This document shows, piece by piece, positions 7,902 to 17,576 of a stretch of DNA of 41,389 bases. A program made the position numbers and the translations under genes. Below the pieces are notes generated by a model. The model saw nothing but the letters and a program-made list of their open reading frames with translations, did not search any database and was not told where the DNA came from. Numbering within the stretch: position 1 is the stretch's first letter; each line of letters begins with the position of its first letter. Source of the stretch: Acidobacteriota bacterium (lineage in GTDB: Bacteria > Acidobacteriota > Terriglobia > Terriglobales > Acidobacteriaceae); assembly GCA_021799405.1 (NCBI GenBank), contig JAJZAL010000016.1:1-41389 (forward strand), read 5' to 3'.

Positions 7902-9149
7902 ATGGCCACGCGATCCACTCCACAGGCGACGGCGAGCGCGCCCAGTTATCTTGGGCCGTTCATCACCGTCACCATCCTGTTCGGCGCCTTCGGGTTCCTG
8001 ACCAACCTGAACAGCAACCTGATGCCGCAGTTGAAGTCGATCTTCAACCTGAGCTACGGGCCGGCCATGGCGGTAACGGTGGCATGGTTCTTTGCCTATC
8101 TGGTCTTTTCGGTTCCAAGCGCCAGGCTCATCGAAGCCGTCGGCTACAAGCGCACCATGGTCATCTCGCTCTTCATCATGACCCTTGGCGCGCTATTGTT
8201 TGTACCCGCGGCCCGCATGGTCAGCTTCGCGCTGTTCATGACCGCGATCTTCGTTCTGGCTGCCGGCGTAACGGCATTGCAGACCTCCGCGAATCCTTAC
8301 GTATCCATCCTCGGCCCGGACCATAGCGCCCCGGCGCGGCTGACCCTGGCGCAGGCCTTCAACTCGCTGGGCGCCGCTCTGGCGCCGTTGGTGGTGGTTC
8401 ATTTCATCCTCACCAACCCCAGCAAGACGGCCACACCGGCGAGTATTGCCGAGACGGTTCAGGGCCCATACGTCGCCATCGCCGTGGCGCTGCTGGTGCT
8501 GGGCATTGCCGTCATCTTCATGCACCTGCCCGCCATAACCTCTGCCCGGCCCTCGCACGCCGGCGACGGTTCAGCGGCAGGCCCCAGCATCTGGAAGTAC
8601 CGGCATACGGTGCTGGGCATGGTGGGTATCTTCTTCTACGTCGGAATCGAAATCGCGCTGGCCGCCATCGCCATCAGCTTCTTTCGCACTCAGGGCATCG
8701 ACAACAAGGATACGGTCGCCTTTCTGGCCCTGCTCTATTACCTCCTCATCGGCGCCGGCCGCTTCGTTGGCACGCTCCTGATGAAGTGGATCAAGGCTCA
8801 TACCCTGCTCGCCATCCTGGGGTTCCTGGGTATGGCGCTGCTCTTTGCAGCCATGTTCACGCACGGCGACGTGGCCGCCTGGTCGCTGGTACTCTGCGGA
8901 GTAGCCAACTCCATCATGTATCCCACCATCTTTGCGCTGGGCATTGCCGAACTGGGCCCGATGACCAGCAAGGGCTCCGGCATTATCACCATGGGCAACT
9001 TCGGCGGCGCGGTCATTCCTGTCCTGATGGGCGCGCTGGCGGACAAGGTTGGGATTCAGCACGCCTTCATCGTCCCCATCGTCTGCTATCTTTTTGTGGC
9101 CTACTACGGGTTCGCGGGCTACAAGCCCACTCGTCCGGCCGCGGCGTAA
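7902..9149 (+). CDS. FucP/GluP-type MFS sugar transporter
   Basis: 415 residues, about twelve membrane helices, ATG with an upstream GGAGGAAGA ribosome site. The start motif FLTNLNSNLMPQLK (residues about 32-45) and the LQTSANPYVSILGP block, followed by LTLAQAFNSLG, are signatures of the fucose-galactose-glucose:proton symporter family (FucP, GluP). It should import a monosaccharide across the inner membrane by proton symport. It is the first gene of a plus-strand sugar block and is followed by a hairpin terminator. The exact sugar is not determined; fucose, galactose or glucose, or a sugar released by the downstream rhamnosidase and galactosidase, are all possible. Confidence 0.88.
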   Translation: MATRSTPQATASAPSYLGPFITVTILFGAFGFLTNLNSNLMPQLKSIFNLSYGPAMAVTVAWFFAYLVFSVPSARLIEAVGYKRTMVISLFIMTLGALLFVPAARMVSFALFMTAIFVLAAGVTALQTSANPYVSILGPDHSAPARLTLAQAFNSLGAALAPLVVVHFILTNPSKTATPASIAETVQGPYVAIAVALLVLGIAVIFMHLPAITSARPSHAGDGSAAGPSIWKYRHTVLGMVGIFFYVGIEIALAAIAISFFRTQGIDNKDTVAFLALLYYLLIGAGRFVGTLLMKWIKAHTLLAILGFLGMALLFAAMFTHGDVAAWSLVLCGVANSIMYPTIFALGIAELGPMTSKGSGIITMGNFGGAVIPVLMGALADKVGIQHAFIVPIVCYLFVAYYGFAGYKPTRPAAA

Positions 9150-9173
9150 GCCGGCTCGCTCGCTGTCTCTGAG

Positions 9174-9197
9174 GCCCTCCGGATTGCGCCGGAGGGC
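9174..9197 (+). terminator. Hairpin terminator after MFS gene
   Basis: A perfect 9-bp stem (GCCCTCCGG / CCGGAGGGC) with a 6-base ATTGCG loop, 24 bases after the MFS stop codon, followed by TTCGGCATTT. The T-run is weak, but position and stem strength fit a rho-independent terminator. Confidence 0.7.
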
Positions 9198-9320
9198 TTC
9201 GGCATTTCCGGCAGGTCAAAGGTCTCCATATTTCCCCGGAATGCCGCGCGGTGTGGACGCGCCGGTGTGGCGCTGCGTAGAGTGGATTTTGTAGCGAATC
9301 GTTGTGCAAGGAGTTGTTCT

Positions 9321-11135
9321 GTGCCCGACCTCAATATTGTCGATTGGCTGATCCTGCTGATCTGCTTCTTTCTCGCCGCAGGCATCGGCTTCACTCTCAG
9401 GCACGGCATCAAGACGGCCGGGGATTTCTTTCAGGCCGGGCGCGCCATGCCCGCCTGGGTGAGCGGACTGGCCTTTCTCGCCGCCGGGCTGGGAGCGCAG
9501 GAGGTGATCGCCATGGGCGCGGCGGGCGCCAGGTACGGCCTCAGGAGCGCGCAGTTTTACATCATGGGCGCCATCCCTGCCATGCTCTTCCTGGGCGTTT
9601 TCATGATGCCGCTCTACTACGGCTCGAAGGCGCGCACGGTGCCGGAATTTCTGCGTCTGCGCTTCGATGAGAAGACCCGCGCGCTGAACGCTATCTTCTT
9701 TGCGGCCTCGGCGGTTCTGGGCCTGGCCGTCGTGATGTACGCGACGGCCCGACTGCTTCAAGCGCTGCACGTCTTCGACGCCATCTTCCTCTTCGTGGGC
9801 TTGCCGGGGCGGTGGAGTTTTACGCTGACGATTGCCATCTCGGCGACCGTCGTGCTTCTCTATGTTTTTCTCAGCGGACTGATGGGTTCCATCTACAACC
9901 AGGTCTTGCAGTTCTTCATCTTTGCCGCCGGCTTTTTGCCCATTGTCCTTTTAGGGGTGTACAAGATCGGGGGATGGAGCGGTCTGATGAAGGCGGTTCC
10001 GGCGGCTTACCTGCACGCGACGCCGGGCGTGGGCCACGCGGACGTGTGGAGCATGGGTACCACCGGCATGGGCCTCGTGCTCGGCATCGTACTCGGCAGC
10101 GGCTACTGGTGTACGGACTTCCGCGTGCTCCAGGCCGCCATGGCCGCTGAAAATCAGAACTCTGCCCGAAGGGCGCCGCTGATAGCCGCATTCATCCGGC
10201 TGTTTCTGCCTTTTCTTTTGATTCTGCCGGGACTGGTGGCCATCGGACTGCCCACGCCGCAAACAACCACCATGACCCGCGATGAAAATGGGGCCATTTA
10301 TCACGAGATTACAGTTGTTCCCAGAGAAGCTGAAGAAGGCCGCGGCCTGGTTCCGGCGCTGATGGATCCTGCAGGGAGCAAGCCGATCCAGGTAAACGGC
10401 CAGACTCAACTCAATTACGACATGGCCACGCCGCAGCTGCTGCTGAACGTTCTGCCCACGGGACTGCTGGGACTGGGGCTGGCAGCGCTGCTGGCCAGCC
10501 TGATGGCCGGCATGGCCGCCAACGCAACCGCCTTCAACGCCATCTTCACCTGCGACCTTTACCAGCCTTACATCCACAAAGGCGCCAGCGACCGGCACTA
10601 TCTCTGGGCAGGCCGATGGGCCACACTGGGCGGAATTCTGCTCTCGGTCGGGCTCGCCTATGCGGCCTTCTCGCTCCACAACATTCTGGAAACGCTGGTG
10701 CTCATCTTCGCTCTCTTGAATGCGCCGCTGCTGGCCACCGTCCTGCTCGCCATGTTCTGGAAGCGGGCCACCGGCCACGGTGCCTTCGCCGGGCTGGCAT
10801 CCGGTATCGCTGTCGCCGTGCTGCATCACGGGCTGACGCTGCCGCTGGATGCTCAACGCGGCATCCACGGCGGGTGGATCGCAGTGCTGCATCGCTACCC
10901 GAATGGCATGGCGCAAAGCTTCTGGACGGCGATCTTCGCCTTCTGTGTCTGTCTGGCGATAACGGGTGCGGTGAGTCTGATGACGGAAGCCAGGCCCGAC
11001 GCGGAATTGGTGGGGCTGGTTCACTCACTCACCCCCGGCCCCAAACGCATCAAGGCGGCGTGGTGGAAGCAGCCCGAACGATTGGCGGCTGTCATTCTCG
11101 TGGCTGCCGTCGTGCTCAGTTTCATCTTTGCCTGA
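9321..11135 (+). CDS. SSS-family sodium/solute symporter (SglT-like)
   Basis: 604 residues from a GTG at 9321 with an AAGGAG ribosome site seven bases upstream; an earlier in-frame ATG at 9267 lacks one. About fourteen hydrophobic helices are seen. The N-terminal DFFQAGRAMPAWVSGLAFLAAGLG and the following ARTVPEFLRLRF segments are typical of the solute:sodium symporter family, in the SglT-like sugar transporter group. A hydrophilic insert at about residues 330-390 separates mid helices. It likely takes up a sugar or other carbohydrate-derived solute with sodium. A small two-helix protein starts 15 bases downstream, so the two form an operon. The substrate is inferred only from neighbouring glycan-degrading genes. 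Confidence 0.85.
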   Translation: MPDLNIVDWLILLICFFLAAGIGFTLRHGIKTAGDFFQAGRAMPAWVSGLAFLAAGLGAQEVIAMGAAGARYGLRSAQFYIMGAIPAMLFLGVFMMPLYYGSKARTVPEFLRLRFDEKTRALNAIFFAASAVLGLAVVMYATARLLQALHVFDAIFLFVGLPGRWSFTLTIAISATVVLLYVFLSGLMGSIYNQVLQFFIFAAGFLPIVLLGVYKIGGWSGLMKAVPAAYLHATPGVGHADVWSMGTTGMGLVLGIVLGSGYWCTDFRVLQAAMAAENQNSARRAPLIAAFIRLFLPFLLILPGLVAIGLPTPQTTTMTRDENGAIYHEITVVPREAEEGRGLVPALMDPAGSKPIQVNGQTQLNYDMATPQLLLNVLPTGLLGLGLAALLASLMAGMAANATAFNAIFTCDLYQPYIHKGASDRHYLWAGRWATLGGILLSVGLAYAAFSLHNILETLVLIFALLNAPLLATVLLAMFWKRATGHGAFAGLASGIAVAVLHHGLTLPLDAQRGIHGGWIAVLHRYPNGMAQSFWTAIFAFCVCLAITGAVSLMTEARPDAELVGLVHSLTPGPKRIKAAWWKQPERLAAVILVAAVVLSFIFA

Positions 11136-11150
11136 GGAGAAAGGACAACT

Positions 11151-11366
11151 ATGGATCTCGATCCGCGTACACCCCTGGGATGGACCTTCATCATGATTGG
11201 CGCAACCCTCTCGCTCTTCGGCATGACGACCAATGCAGATGCGCACCTTTACGCCCCATGCCTCGGCATCAACGCTAATCTCGTATGGGGATTTGTGCTG
11301 CTGCTTATCGGAATGTTTCTGGTGCCATTTGGACACCGCGGGCAGAGACGGCGAGAAAAACCGTAG
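11151..11366 (+). CDS. Small two-helix membrane protein next to symporter
   Basis: 71 residues with a strong GAGGAGAAAGG ribosome site 15 bases after the symporter stop. Two hydrophobic segments are seen (about residues 9-27 and 42-60), followed by a basic tail (HRGQRRREKP). No family is recognised. The position suggests a symporter accessory subunit or stabiliser, but this is inference. The next gene starts about 200 bases later. Confidence 0.65.
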   Translation: MDLDPRTPLGWTFIMIGATLSLFGMTTNADAHLYAPCLGINANLVWGFVLLLIGMFLVPFGHRGQRRREKP

Positions 11367-11563
11367 CCAATCTTTCAAATCAACTGGGCTACATAAACCA
11401 TTGCAAATGATCTGACCTTGCATCGCAACAGAGCATCTCTTTTGTCGTGCCCCAAAAGCTCACAAGGACGGCGGTTTTTAGCCCTCGTGAAATGCAAACA
11501 TGCGCATTCGTTTATGGCAGTGTGGATAGTAAAGTCCACCGGCGCTGATATACCCTGTTCGAC

Positions 11564-12235
11564 ATGCGGCGAATCACCCTTTTGGCCACGATATGGCTCT
11601 GTGCCCTGGGTGCGATGGCACAGGCGCATCTCCCCATCACCGAAAAGATTGAGTGGACATGGACGGACCGGCCCGAGACTCCCACCACCAACCTGCCCAA
11701 CGTCCTGCTGGTCGGCGACTCCATTACGCGCGGCTATTATCCTCAAGTCGCAAAAGACCTGAGTGGGGTTGCGAATGTCTATCTCTTTGCCACTTCGTGC
11801 GCCAGCGGCGACCCAAGGCTGCCAGGCCAGTTGCACGACTACTTCCGCATGATGGGCGTTCACTTCGCAGTGGTCCACTTCAACAACGGCATGCACGGCT
11901 GGGGCTACACCGAGCAGCAGTATGCATCGGGGTTGCCGGACATGATCGCAGCCCTGCGCCGCGGAGCGCCGGATGCAAAGCTGATCTGGGCCAGCACGAC
12001 GCCCGTGCTGCACGATGCAACCGGCAACGAGGCAACCAATGCGCGCATCAATGAGCGCAACCGCCTGGCCGCGGCCGTTATGCGCCGCGACGGCATCCCC
12101 ACCGACGATCAGCATGCGCTGATGCTCAAGCACCAGGACCTGCACAGCGGCGACGTTCACTTTACGCCTGCGGGGTACGCGGTGCAGGCCCAGCAGGCGG
12201 CCGCGACGATTCGCAAGGCACTGGCCGAAAGATAG
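11564..12235 (+). CDS. Secreted SGNH/GDSL hydrolase
   Basis: 223 residues with a signal peptide (LLATIWLCALGAMAQA). Catalytic blocks of the SGNH fold: block I GDSITRG with the nucleophile S53, a FNNGMHGW block with N107/N108, and block V GDVHFTPAG with D197 and H199. Such enzymes are esterases or lipases; in glycan loci they usually remove acetyl groups from polysaccharides. The next gene, a sulfatase, starts 17 bases later and a rhamnosidase follows, so a carbohydrate esterase role is the best guess. The start has no clear ribosome site. Confidence 0.85.
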   Translation: MRRITLLATIWLCALGAMAQAHLPITEKIEWTWTDRPETPTTNLPNVLLVGDSITRGYYPQVAKDLSGVANVYLFATSCASGDPRLPGQLHDYFRMMGVHFAVVHFNNGMHGWGYTEQQYASGLPDMIAALRRGAPDAKLIWASTTPVLHDATGNEATNARINERNRLAAAVMRRDGIPTDDQHALMLKHQDLHSGDVHFTPAGYAVQAQQAAATIRKALAER

Positions 12236-12252
12236 ACACGCGAGGAGCGGAG

Positions 12253-13866
12253 ATGAACAGACGAAACTTTGTCGGCGGCGCAGGGGCGGCGATTCTCGCC
12301 GGAGGCCTTCGGACGCCTGCGCAGAAAGGCGAATCCCCGGCATATAGCGCCAACACAGTGAAGCGCGACCGGCCCAACGTCCTGCTGCTGATGGCCGATC
12401 AGCTGCGCTTCGACTGCGTGGGAGCTTACGGAAACCCGGTGATTCGCACGCCGAACCTCGACCGCATCGCCCGCGAAGGCGTCCGCTTCAGCGCGGCCTA
12501 CTCCACCACGCCCACCTGCACGCCGGCGCGCAGCGCGCTGCTCACCGGCATGGGGCCCTGGCGCAACGGAATGCTGGGCTATACGCACATGGCCACCAAC
12601 CCGTATCCCGTCGAGAAGGGCCGGGCGATGGCGGAGGCCGGCTACTACACCACCTCCATCGGCAAGAATCACTACAGTCCGATTCGCAATGCGCACGGCT
12701 ATCACCAGTTGGTGTCTGATGAGCACTGCTCTTACTGGTTCCATAAGCAGGGTCCGCAGACTGAAGCTTCCTGGGAGGAGCGCTGTGACTACGAAGCATG
12801 GTTCTGGTCGCATCTGCCCGATAAGGATCCTCATGCCACCGGCTTGACCTGGAACGACTACCGCGCCCGGCCGTTTGTCTATCCGGAAGAGATGCACGAC
12901 ACCCACTGGACCGGTCAGACCGCGGTCAACTTCCTGAAAGGCTACGAGCGCGCGGAGCCATTCTTTCTCAAGGTATCCTTCATCCGCCCGCACAGCCCCT
13001 ACGACCCGCCCGAGCGCTGCTTCAACATGTACGAGAACAGCCCGCTGCCTGAAGCGCACGTGGCGGATTGGGCAAAGATCTACGAGCCGCGCAGTGGACC
13101 CGACAACGAGATCTGGCACGGCAAGCTGTCGCCGGCGGTGATTCGCCACTCGCGCCAGGGCTACTACGGGTCGGTCAGCTTTGTCGATGAGCAGATCGGG
13201 CGCATCCTCGACGTGCTCGAACAGCGCAAGCTGCTCGAAGAGACGCTCGTTCTCTTCATCTCCGATCACGGCGACATGCTGGGTGATCAGAATCTGTGGC
13301 GAAAGTCTTACGGATACGAGCAGTCGGCGCACGTTCCCATGTTGATGCGCCCGCCCGCGAGCATGAACATGAACGCTGCCGGACGGGTCATGGATAACCC
13401 CGTGGAACTGCGCGACATTGTGCCCACAGCGCTGGACGCCGCCGGCGCACCGATTCCGGAAGCGGTCGAGGGCCGAAGCCTGCTGGAACTGGTGCGGAGC
13501 GGCGGCAAAGGCTGGCGCGAGTACATCGACCTGGAGCACAACATCTGCTACAGCCCCTCAAATCACTGGAACGGAATGACCGACGGCAGGTGGAAGTATC
13601 TCTACCATGCCCAGCACGGAAAGGAGCAGTTGTTTCACCTGGAGACCGATCCGCATGAGCTGAAGGATCTCTCCGGCTCGGCGGAATACGGTCCGCAGTT
13701 AAAGCTGTGGCGCGAAAGACTCGTGGCGCATCTCGAAGAGCGCGGCCCCGAGTGGGTGAGGGACGGAAAGCTGGTGCCGAGACCGCAAGGCATGATGCTC
13801 TCGCCCAACTTTCCCGGCTACGCTCCGGCAGAGGCGACGCTGAAGCGGGTCGTGCGTGGTGCATAG
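12253..13866 (+). CDS. Exported sulfatase (formylglycine type)
   Basis: 537 residues with a twin-arginine-like N-terminus (MNRRNFVGGAGAAILAGG). The metal-binding start is LLLMADQLRFD, and the sulfatase signature CTPAR at 89-93 has the cysteine (C89) that is converted to formylglycine by an anaerobic or aerobic maturase; neither maturase is in the window. Further metal-binding is seen at ISDHGDMLGDQ (about residues 336-346). It should remove sulfate esters from a glycan or other organic sulfate in the periplasm or outside. It is preceded by an SGNH hydrolase (17 bases) and followed by GH78 (51 bases), so it belongs to the same unit. Confidence 0.93.
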   Translation: MNRRNFVGGAGAAILAGGLRTPAQKGESPAYSANTVKRDRPNVLLLMADQLRFDCVGAYGNPVIRTPNLDRIAREGVRFSAAYSTTPTCTPARSALLTGMGPWRNGMLGYTHMATNPYPVEKGRAMAEAGYYTTSIGKNHYSPIRNAHGYHQLVSDEHCSYWFHKQGPQTEASWEERCDYEAWFWSHLPDKDPHATGLTWNDYRARPFVYPEEMHDTHWTGQTAVNFLKGYERAEPFFLKVSFIRPHSPYDPPERCFNMYENSPLPEAHVADWAKIYEPRSGPDNEIWHGKLSPAVIRHSRQGYYGSVSFVDEQIGRILDVLEQRKLLEETLVLFISDHGDMLGDQNLWRKSYGYEQSAHVPMLMRPPASMNMNAAGRVMDNPVELRDIVPTALDAAGAPIPEAVEGRSLLELVRSGGKGWREYIDLEHNICYSPSNHWNGMTDGRWKYLYHAQHGKEQLFHLETDPHELKDLSGSAEYGPQLKLWRERLVAHLEERGPEWVRDGKLVPRPQGMMLSPNFPGYAPAEATLKRVVRGA

Positions 13867-13917
13867 TGCTTCCGCAAAGATATCTCTGGAGCAAAGAAAC
13901 GGAATTATGACGACTGG

Positions 13918-16728
13918 ATGCATCTTTCCATGTTGACATTCGCCGGCATTCTTCTCACGCGATGCAAGAGTGTGGTCATGGCCTGGGCAATTCTGTTTTT
14001 TGCGTCGGCCGTCTTTGCCGCTCCACTGTCCTCGCATCTGGCTCCGCCTTCTGGATTGCGCTGCGATGGGCAGGCAGAGCCGTTGGCCGTAGCGGACCAG
14101 AGTCCCGAGTTCTCCTGGACTGACGATGCTTCTTCTACCGCTCTGCGCGGCGTTCGGCAGTCGGCCTACCAGGTGCGCGTCACCGCGGCGGGCGCGATCG
14201 GCCAGCCGTTCCTGTGGGACACCGGCAAGATTGAGAGCAGCCAGACCCTCGGAGTCGTGTATCGCGGGCTGACGCTCGAAGCCGGCCACGCATACACCTG
14301 GCAGGTGCGGGTTTGGGACGAAGACGGCCACTCCACCGCCTGGAGCCAGCCAGCGCACTGGACGCAAGCCCCGAAGATCGACGCCGAATGGATCGCCGCG
14401 GCCGCCACGGATGCGGAGGCCGACGAGCAGCCGATGCCGCTCTTCCGCAAGAGCTTTACGCTGCCCGCGCCGGTGACGCGCGCCATGCTCTATGCCTCCG
14501 GCATGGGGCAGGATGAACTGCGTATCAACGGCCGCAAGGTCAGCAGTGACGTGCTGACTCCCGGCTGGAGCGACTACCGGAAGACAGTCTTCTACGACAG
14601 CTACGACGTCACCGCGCTGCTGCACGCAGGCGGCAACGCAATCGGCGTAATGCTGGGCAACGGCATGTACCGTGTGCTGAAGACGCCGGGCCGCTACACC
14701 AAATTCACTGGCAGCTTCGGCCCGCCGAAGTGCATCGTGCAGCTCACAGTTGATCTGGCAAATGGCGAGACGGTCAACATCGCGAGCGATGGCTCATGGA
14801 AGACCGCGCCCGGCCCCATCAACTTTTCCTCCACCTACGGAGGCGAAGACTACGATGCCCGCCGCGAGCCCGCGCACTGGGACCAATCCGGCTACGACGA
14901 CGCCCGCTGGACTCATGCGCTGGTGACCACCAGCCCGGGCGGAACGCTGCGGCCTGAGTTGGCGCCTCCCATTCGCGTGATGCACGTTTATACGCCCGTC
15001 AAAATCACGCAGCCCCGGCCCGGCGTGTTCGTCTACGATCTCGGCCAGAACTTTGCCGGCTGGCCGGCAATCGCGGTTCGCGGCCCGGCAGGCGCCACGG
15101 TCAAGCTCATTCCCGGCGAGCTTCTCAACAAGGACGGCACGGTTTCGCAGCGCAGCTCGGGACGTCCTGAGTGGTTCACGTACACGCTGAAGGGCGGTGG
15201 CATCGAACACTGGCATCCGCGCTTCAGCTACTATGGGTTTCGTTATGTGCAGGTGGAGGGCGCGGTCACTGGCTCCGCAGCCGGCGCAGCGGGCAAACCG
15301 CGGCTGCTGGCCCTGCGCGGCGAGGCCGTGCATACGTCTTCTGCTCCCGTTGGCAGCTTTGCGTCGTCGGATCAGTTGCTCAATCGCATCCACACGCTGA
15401 TTCTGCGCGCCATTGAGAACAACGCCGTGAGCATCTTCACCGACTGCCCTCACCGCGAAAAGCTGGGCTGGCTTGAAGAGACGCACCTGATGGCGCCTTC
15501 GATGCTCTACGACTTCAATTTTGCCGGACTGTACGCGGCCACGGCCCGCAACATCGCCGACGCGCAGACGCAGAGCGGCGCCAAAGCCGGCCTCGTTCCT
15601 GAGATCGCGCCGCAATACGTCGTCTTCAAGGTAGACAACGGCGTCTTCGACGACTCGCCAGAGTGGGGCAGCGCCGCGGTGCTGGCTCCGTGGTACGTCT
15701 TCCAGCGCACCGGCGACCGCCGCTTCCTGGCGGCGCAACTCGGCGTGATGGGTGCCTACACCGCCTATCTCGGCACGCGCGCGCACAACGGCATCATCTC
15801 GTACGGCCTCGGCGACTGGTACGACATCGGTCCCGGCGAGCCCGGCATCTCCAAGCTGACCACGCCGGGTGTCACCGGTACGGCCACCTATTACCAGGAC
15901 CTGCGCGTCATGGAAAGGGCCACAGCTCTGCTGGGTCTCGACGAAGAGAGCCGGCACTTTCAGCAATTGGCGGAGCAGGAGCGCGCCGCCTTCAATGCGC
16001 GCTTCTTCGATACTGAGCACCATCGCTACGACAAAGGCAGCCAGACCGCGCAGGCCATGCCGCTGGCGCTCGGCATGGTTCCGGAGCACGAGCGCGCTCA
16101 TGTGCTTCAGGCGCTGGTCGATGACATTCGTGCCCACAACAACCACGTGACTGCTGGCGATGTCGGCTTTCGTTACGTGGTGGATGCGCTGATCGAGGGA
16201 GGCCGTTCCGACGTGCTCCTCGACATGCTTGAACGGACCGACGCGCCGAGCTATGGCGACCAGTTGGCTCAGGGAGCCACCTCGCTCACCGAAGCCTGGG
16301 ACGCGGATCCCCACAGCTCGCAGGATCACCTGATGCTGGGTCATGCGGAGGAATGGTTTTATCGCGGCCTGGGCGGCATCAACGTGAATCTCTCCGCCGC
16401 TCCGCCGCGGCAGATTGTGCTGAATCCCTACGTTCCCGCGCGGATCGCCTGGGTCCGTTGCAGCTATCGCTCTGCGCTGGGCCTGATTCAAAGCAACTGG
16501 CGGCGCGGCCCGGCCCAGACCGCTTATAGCCTGATCATTCCCGCCAACGCCACGGTAACCGTAGAAGTACCCACAGCCGCTCCTGAAAGCGTGAAGATTG
16601 GCGGCCTCTCCCCTGCTCAGGCGACCGGTGTGCAGTCGTCCAAGGCCACCGCCGATGGACTGGAGCTTGTCCTCGGCTCGGGTAGTTACCGGATCGTCGC
16701 CGCCAATCCCAGGCCAAGCTCCCGGTAA
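13918..16728 (+). CDS. GH78 alpha-L-rhamnosidase
   Basis: 936 residues from the ATG at 13918; other in-frame ATGs at 13930 and 13978 are possible, the last giving a short clean signal peptide (MAWAILFFASAVFA). Order: N-terminal beta domains with an Ig/fibronectin-like segment, the Bac_rhamnosid_N jelly-roll (AMLYASGMGQDELRINGRK about residues 190-208), then the (alpha/alpha)6 catalytic barrel. The family catalytic motif TDCPHREKLGW lies at about residues 508-518. It hydrolyses terminal alpha-L-rhamnose from rhamnogalacturonan, glycosides or sulfated rhamnan-type glycans. The sulfatase just upstream makes a sulfated or acylated rhamnose-containing substrate plausible, but this is inference. 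Confidence 0.92.
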   Translation: MHLSMLTFAGILLTRCKSVVMAWAILFFASAVFAAPLSSHLAPPSGLRCDGQAEPLAVADQSPEFSWTDDASSTALRGVRQSAYQVRVTAAGAIGQPFLWDTGKIESSQTLGVVYRGLTLEAGHAYTWQVRVWDEDGHSTAWSQPAHWTQAPKIDAEWIAAAATDAEADEQPMPLFRKSFTLPAPVTRAMLYASGMGQDELRINGRKVSSDVLTPGWSDYRKTVFYDSYDVTALLHAGGNAIGVMLGNGMYRVLKTPGRYTKFTGSFGPPKCIVQLTVDLANGETVNIASDGSWKTAPGPINFSSTYGGEDYDARREPAHWDQSGYDDARWTHALVTTSPGGTLRPELAPPIRVMHVYTPVKITQPRPGVFVYDLGQNFAGWPAIAVRGPAGATVKLIPGELLNKDGTVSQRSSGRPEWFTYTLKGGGIEHWHPRFSYYGFRYVQVEGAVTGSAAGAAGKPRLLALRGEAVHTSSAPVGSFASSDQLLNRIHTLILRAIENNAVSIFTDCPHREKLGWLEETHLMAPSMLYDFNFAGLYAATARNIADAQTQSGAKAGLVPEIAPQYVVFKVDNGVFDDSPEWGSAAVLAPWYVFQRTGDRRFLAAQLGVMGAYTAYLGTRAHNGIISYGLGDWYDIGPGEPGISKLTTPGVTGTATYYQDLRVMERATALLGLDEESRHFQQLAEQERAAFNARFFDTEHHRYDKGSQTAQAMPLALGMVPEHERAHVLQALVDDIRAHNNHVTAGDVGFRYVVDALIEGGRSDVLLDMLERTDAPSYGDQLAQGATSLTEAWDADPHSSQDHLMLGHAEEWFYRGLGGINVNLSAAPPRQIVLNPYVPARIAWVRCSYRSALGLIQSNWRRGPAQTAYSLIIPANATVTVEVPTAAPESVKIGGLSPAQATGVQSSKATADGLELVLGSGSYRIVAANPRPSSR

Positions 16729-16848
16729 GATTTGCGGCACAGTCACGCGAGAGGATGCAATATTGCTTTTCGATGCAGGGCAGGTAGTGCGACAATCGTC
16801 CGGTCAGGCTTGATTCGTCAACGCAGGAATTCTGTCCGAAGGAGAAAC

Positions 16849-17397
16849 ATGATCATGAAGCGACTTTTCGTCTGCATATGCCTTCTCGCCTTCGCCGCCA
16901 CCTTGTCTGCCCAGAAGAAGCCGCCGGCCAGTCCGCCCGAAAAAGCCTCGGTGACCATCAACGGCAAGACCATTACCATCAACTACAGCTCGCCCCGGGT
17001 GAAAGGCCGCGAAGGACACATCTTCACCAAGGATGGCCTCATCAGCCACGATGTGCATTACCCTGTGTGGCGTGCCGGAGCCAACGCCGCCACCACGCTG
17101 CACACCGACGCGAACCTGACCATCGGAGATCTGAACGTCCCGGCCGGGACATATACGCTCTTCGTCGACATCGCCAACCCGGACCAGTGGGAATTCATCG
17201 TCAGTAAAGCGACGGGCGAGTGGGGCCTGGGCTATGACAATACAAAGGACCTGGGCCGGACCAAAATGACAATGAGCAAGCCATCTCACATGGTCGAAGA
17301 CCTGACCTACACACTTACCCACGACGGCGGCAACAAAGGCACGCTCACTCTGACATGGGAGAACAAGCGCGCATCGGTTCCCTTCACCGTGCACTGA
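16849..17397 (+). CDS. Exported DUF2911-type protein
   Basis: 182 residues from an ATG at 16849 behind an AAGGAG ribosome site; a second ATG two codons on is equally possible. It has a signal peptide (LFVCICLLAFAATLSA) and a beta-rich body containing ITINYSSPRVKGR and the YPVWRAGANAATTLHTD stretch, features of the DUF2911 family that is common in Bacteroidetes and Acidobacteria. The biochemical role of this family is not known. It lies between GH78 and GH35 on the same strand, with gaps of 120 and about 180 bases, so it need not be in one transcript with them. Confidence 0.8.
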   Translation: MIMKRLFVCICLLAFAATLSAQKKPPASPPEKASVTINGKTITINYSSPRVKGREGHIFTKDGLISHDVHYPVWRAGANAATTLHTDANLTIGDLNVPAGTYTLFVDIANPDQWEFIVSKATGEWGLGYDNTKDLGRTKMTMSKPSHMVEDLTYTLTHDGGNKGTLTLTWENKRASVPFTVH

Positions 17398-17576
17398 GCG
17401 GCGGCGCGCAGCCAGACAAACAGATGCGGCGAAAGGGCACGATGCAGCCACGCCCGGCTCTATGCAGAGCGAAGGCAGAGTTCTTTCCCGCATTTCTGCG
17501 CTTTTGAATGCTTCACTCCGCAGGCCCTATGATGGACGGTTGCATCGCGCGCATCTTTGCGTTGCGGACCAAACCC

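Noticed and set aside
12157..13539. 460-codon minus-strand frame opposite the sulfatase
   Set aside because: Antisense shadow; the sulfatase on the plus strand has all catalytic motifs.
14794..16746. 650-codon open frame on the minus strand opposite GH78
   Set aside because: The composition is typical of an antisense shadow of a GC-rich gene (rich in Arg, Gly, His), with no domain, whereas the plus strand encodes a full GH78 enzyme.
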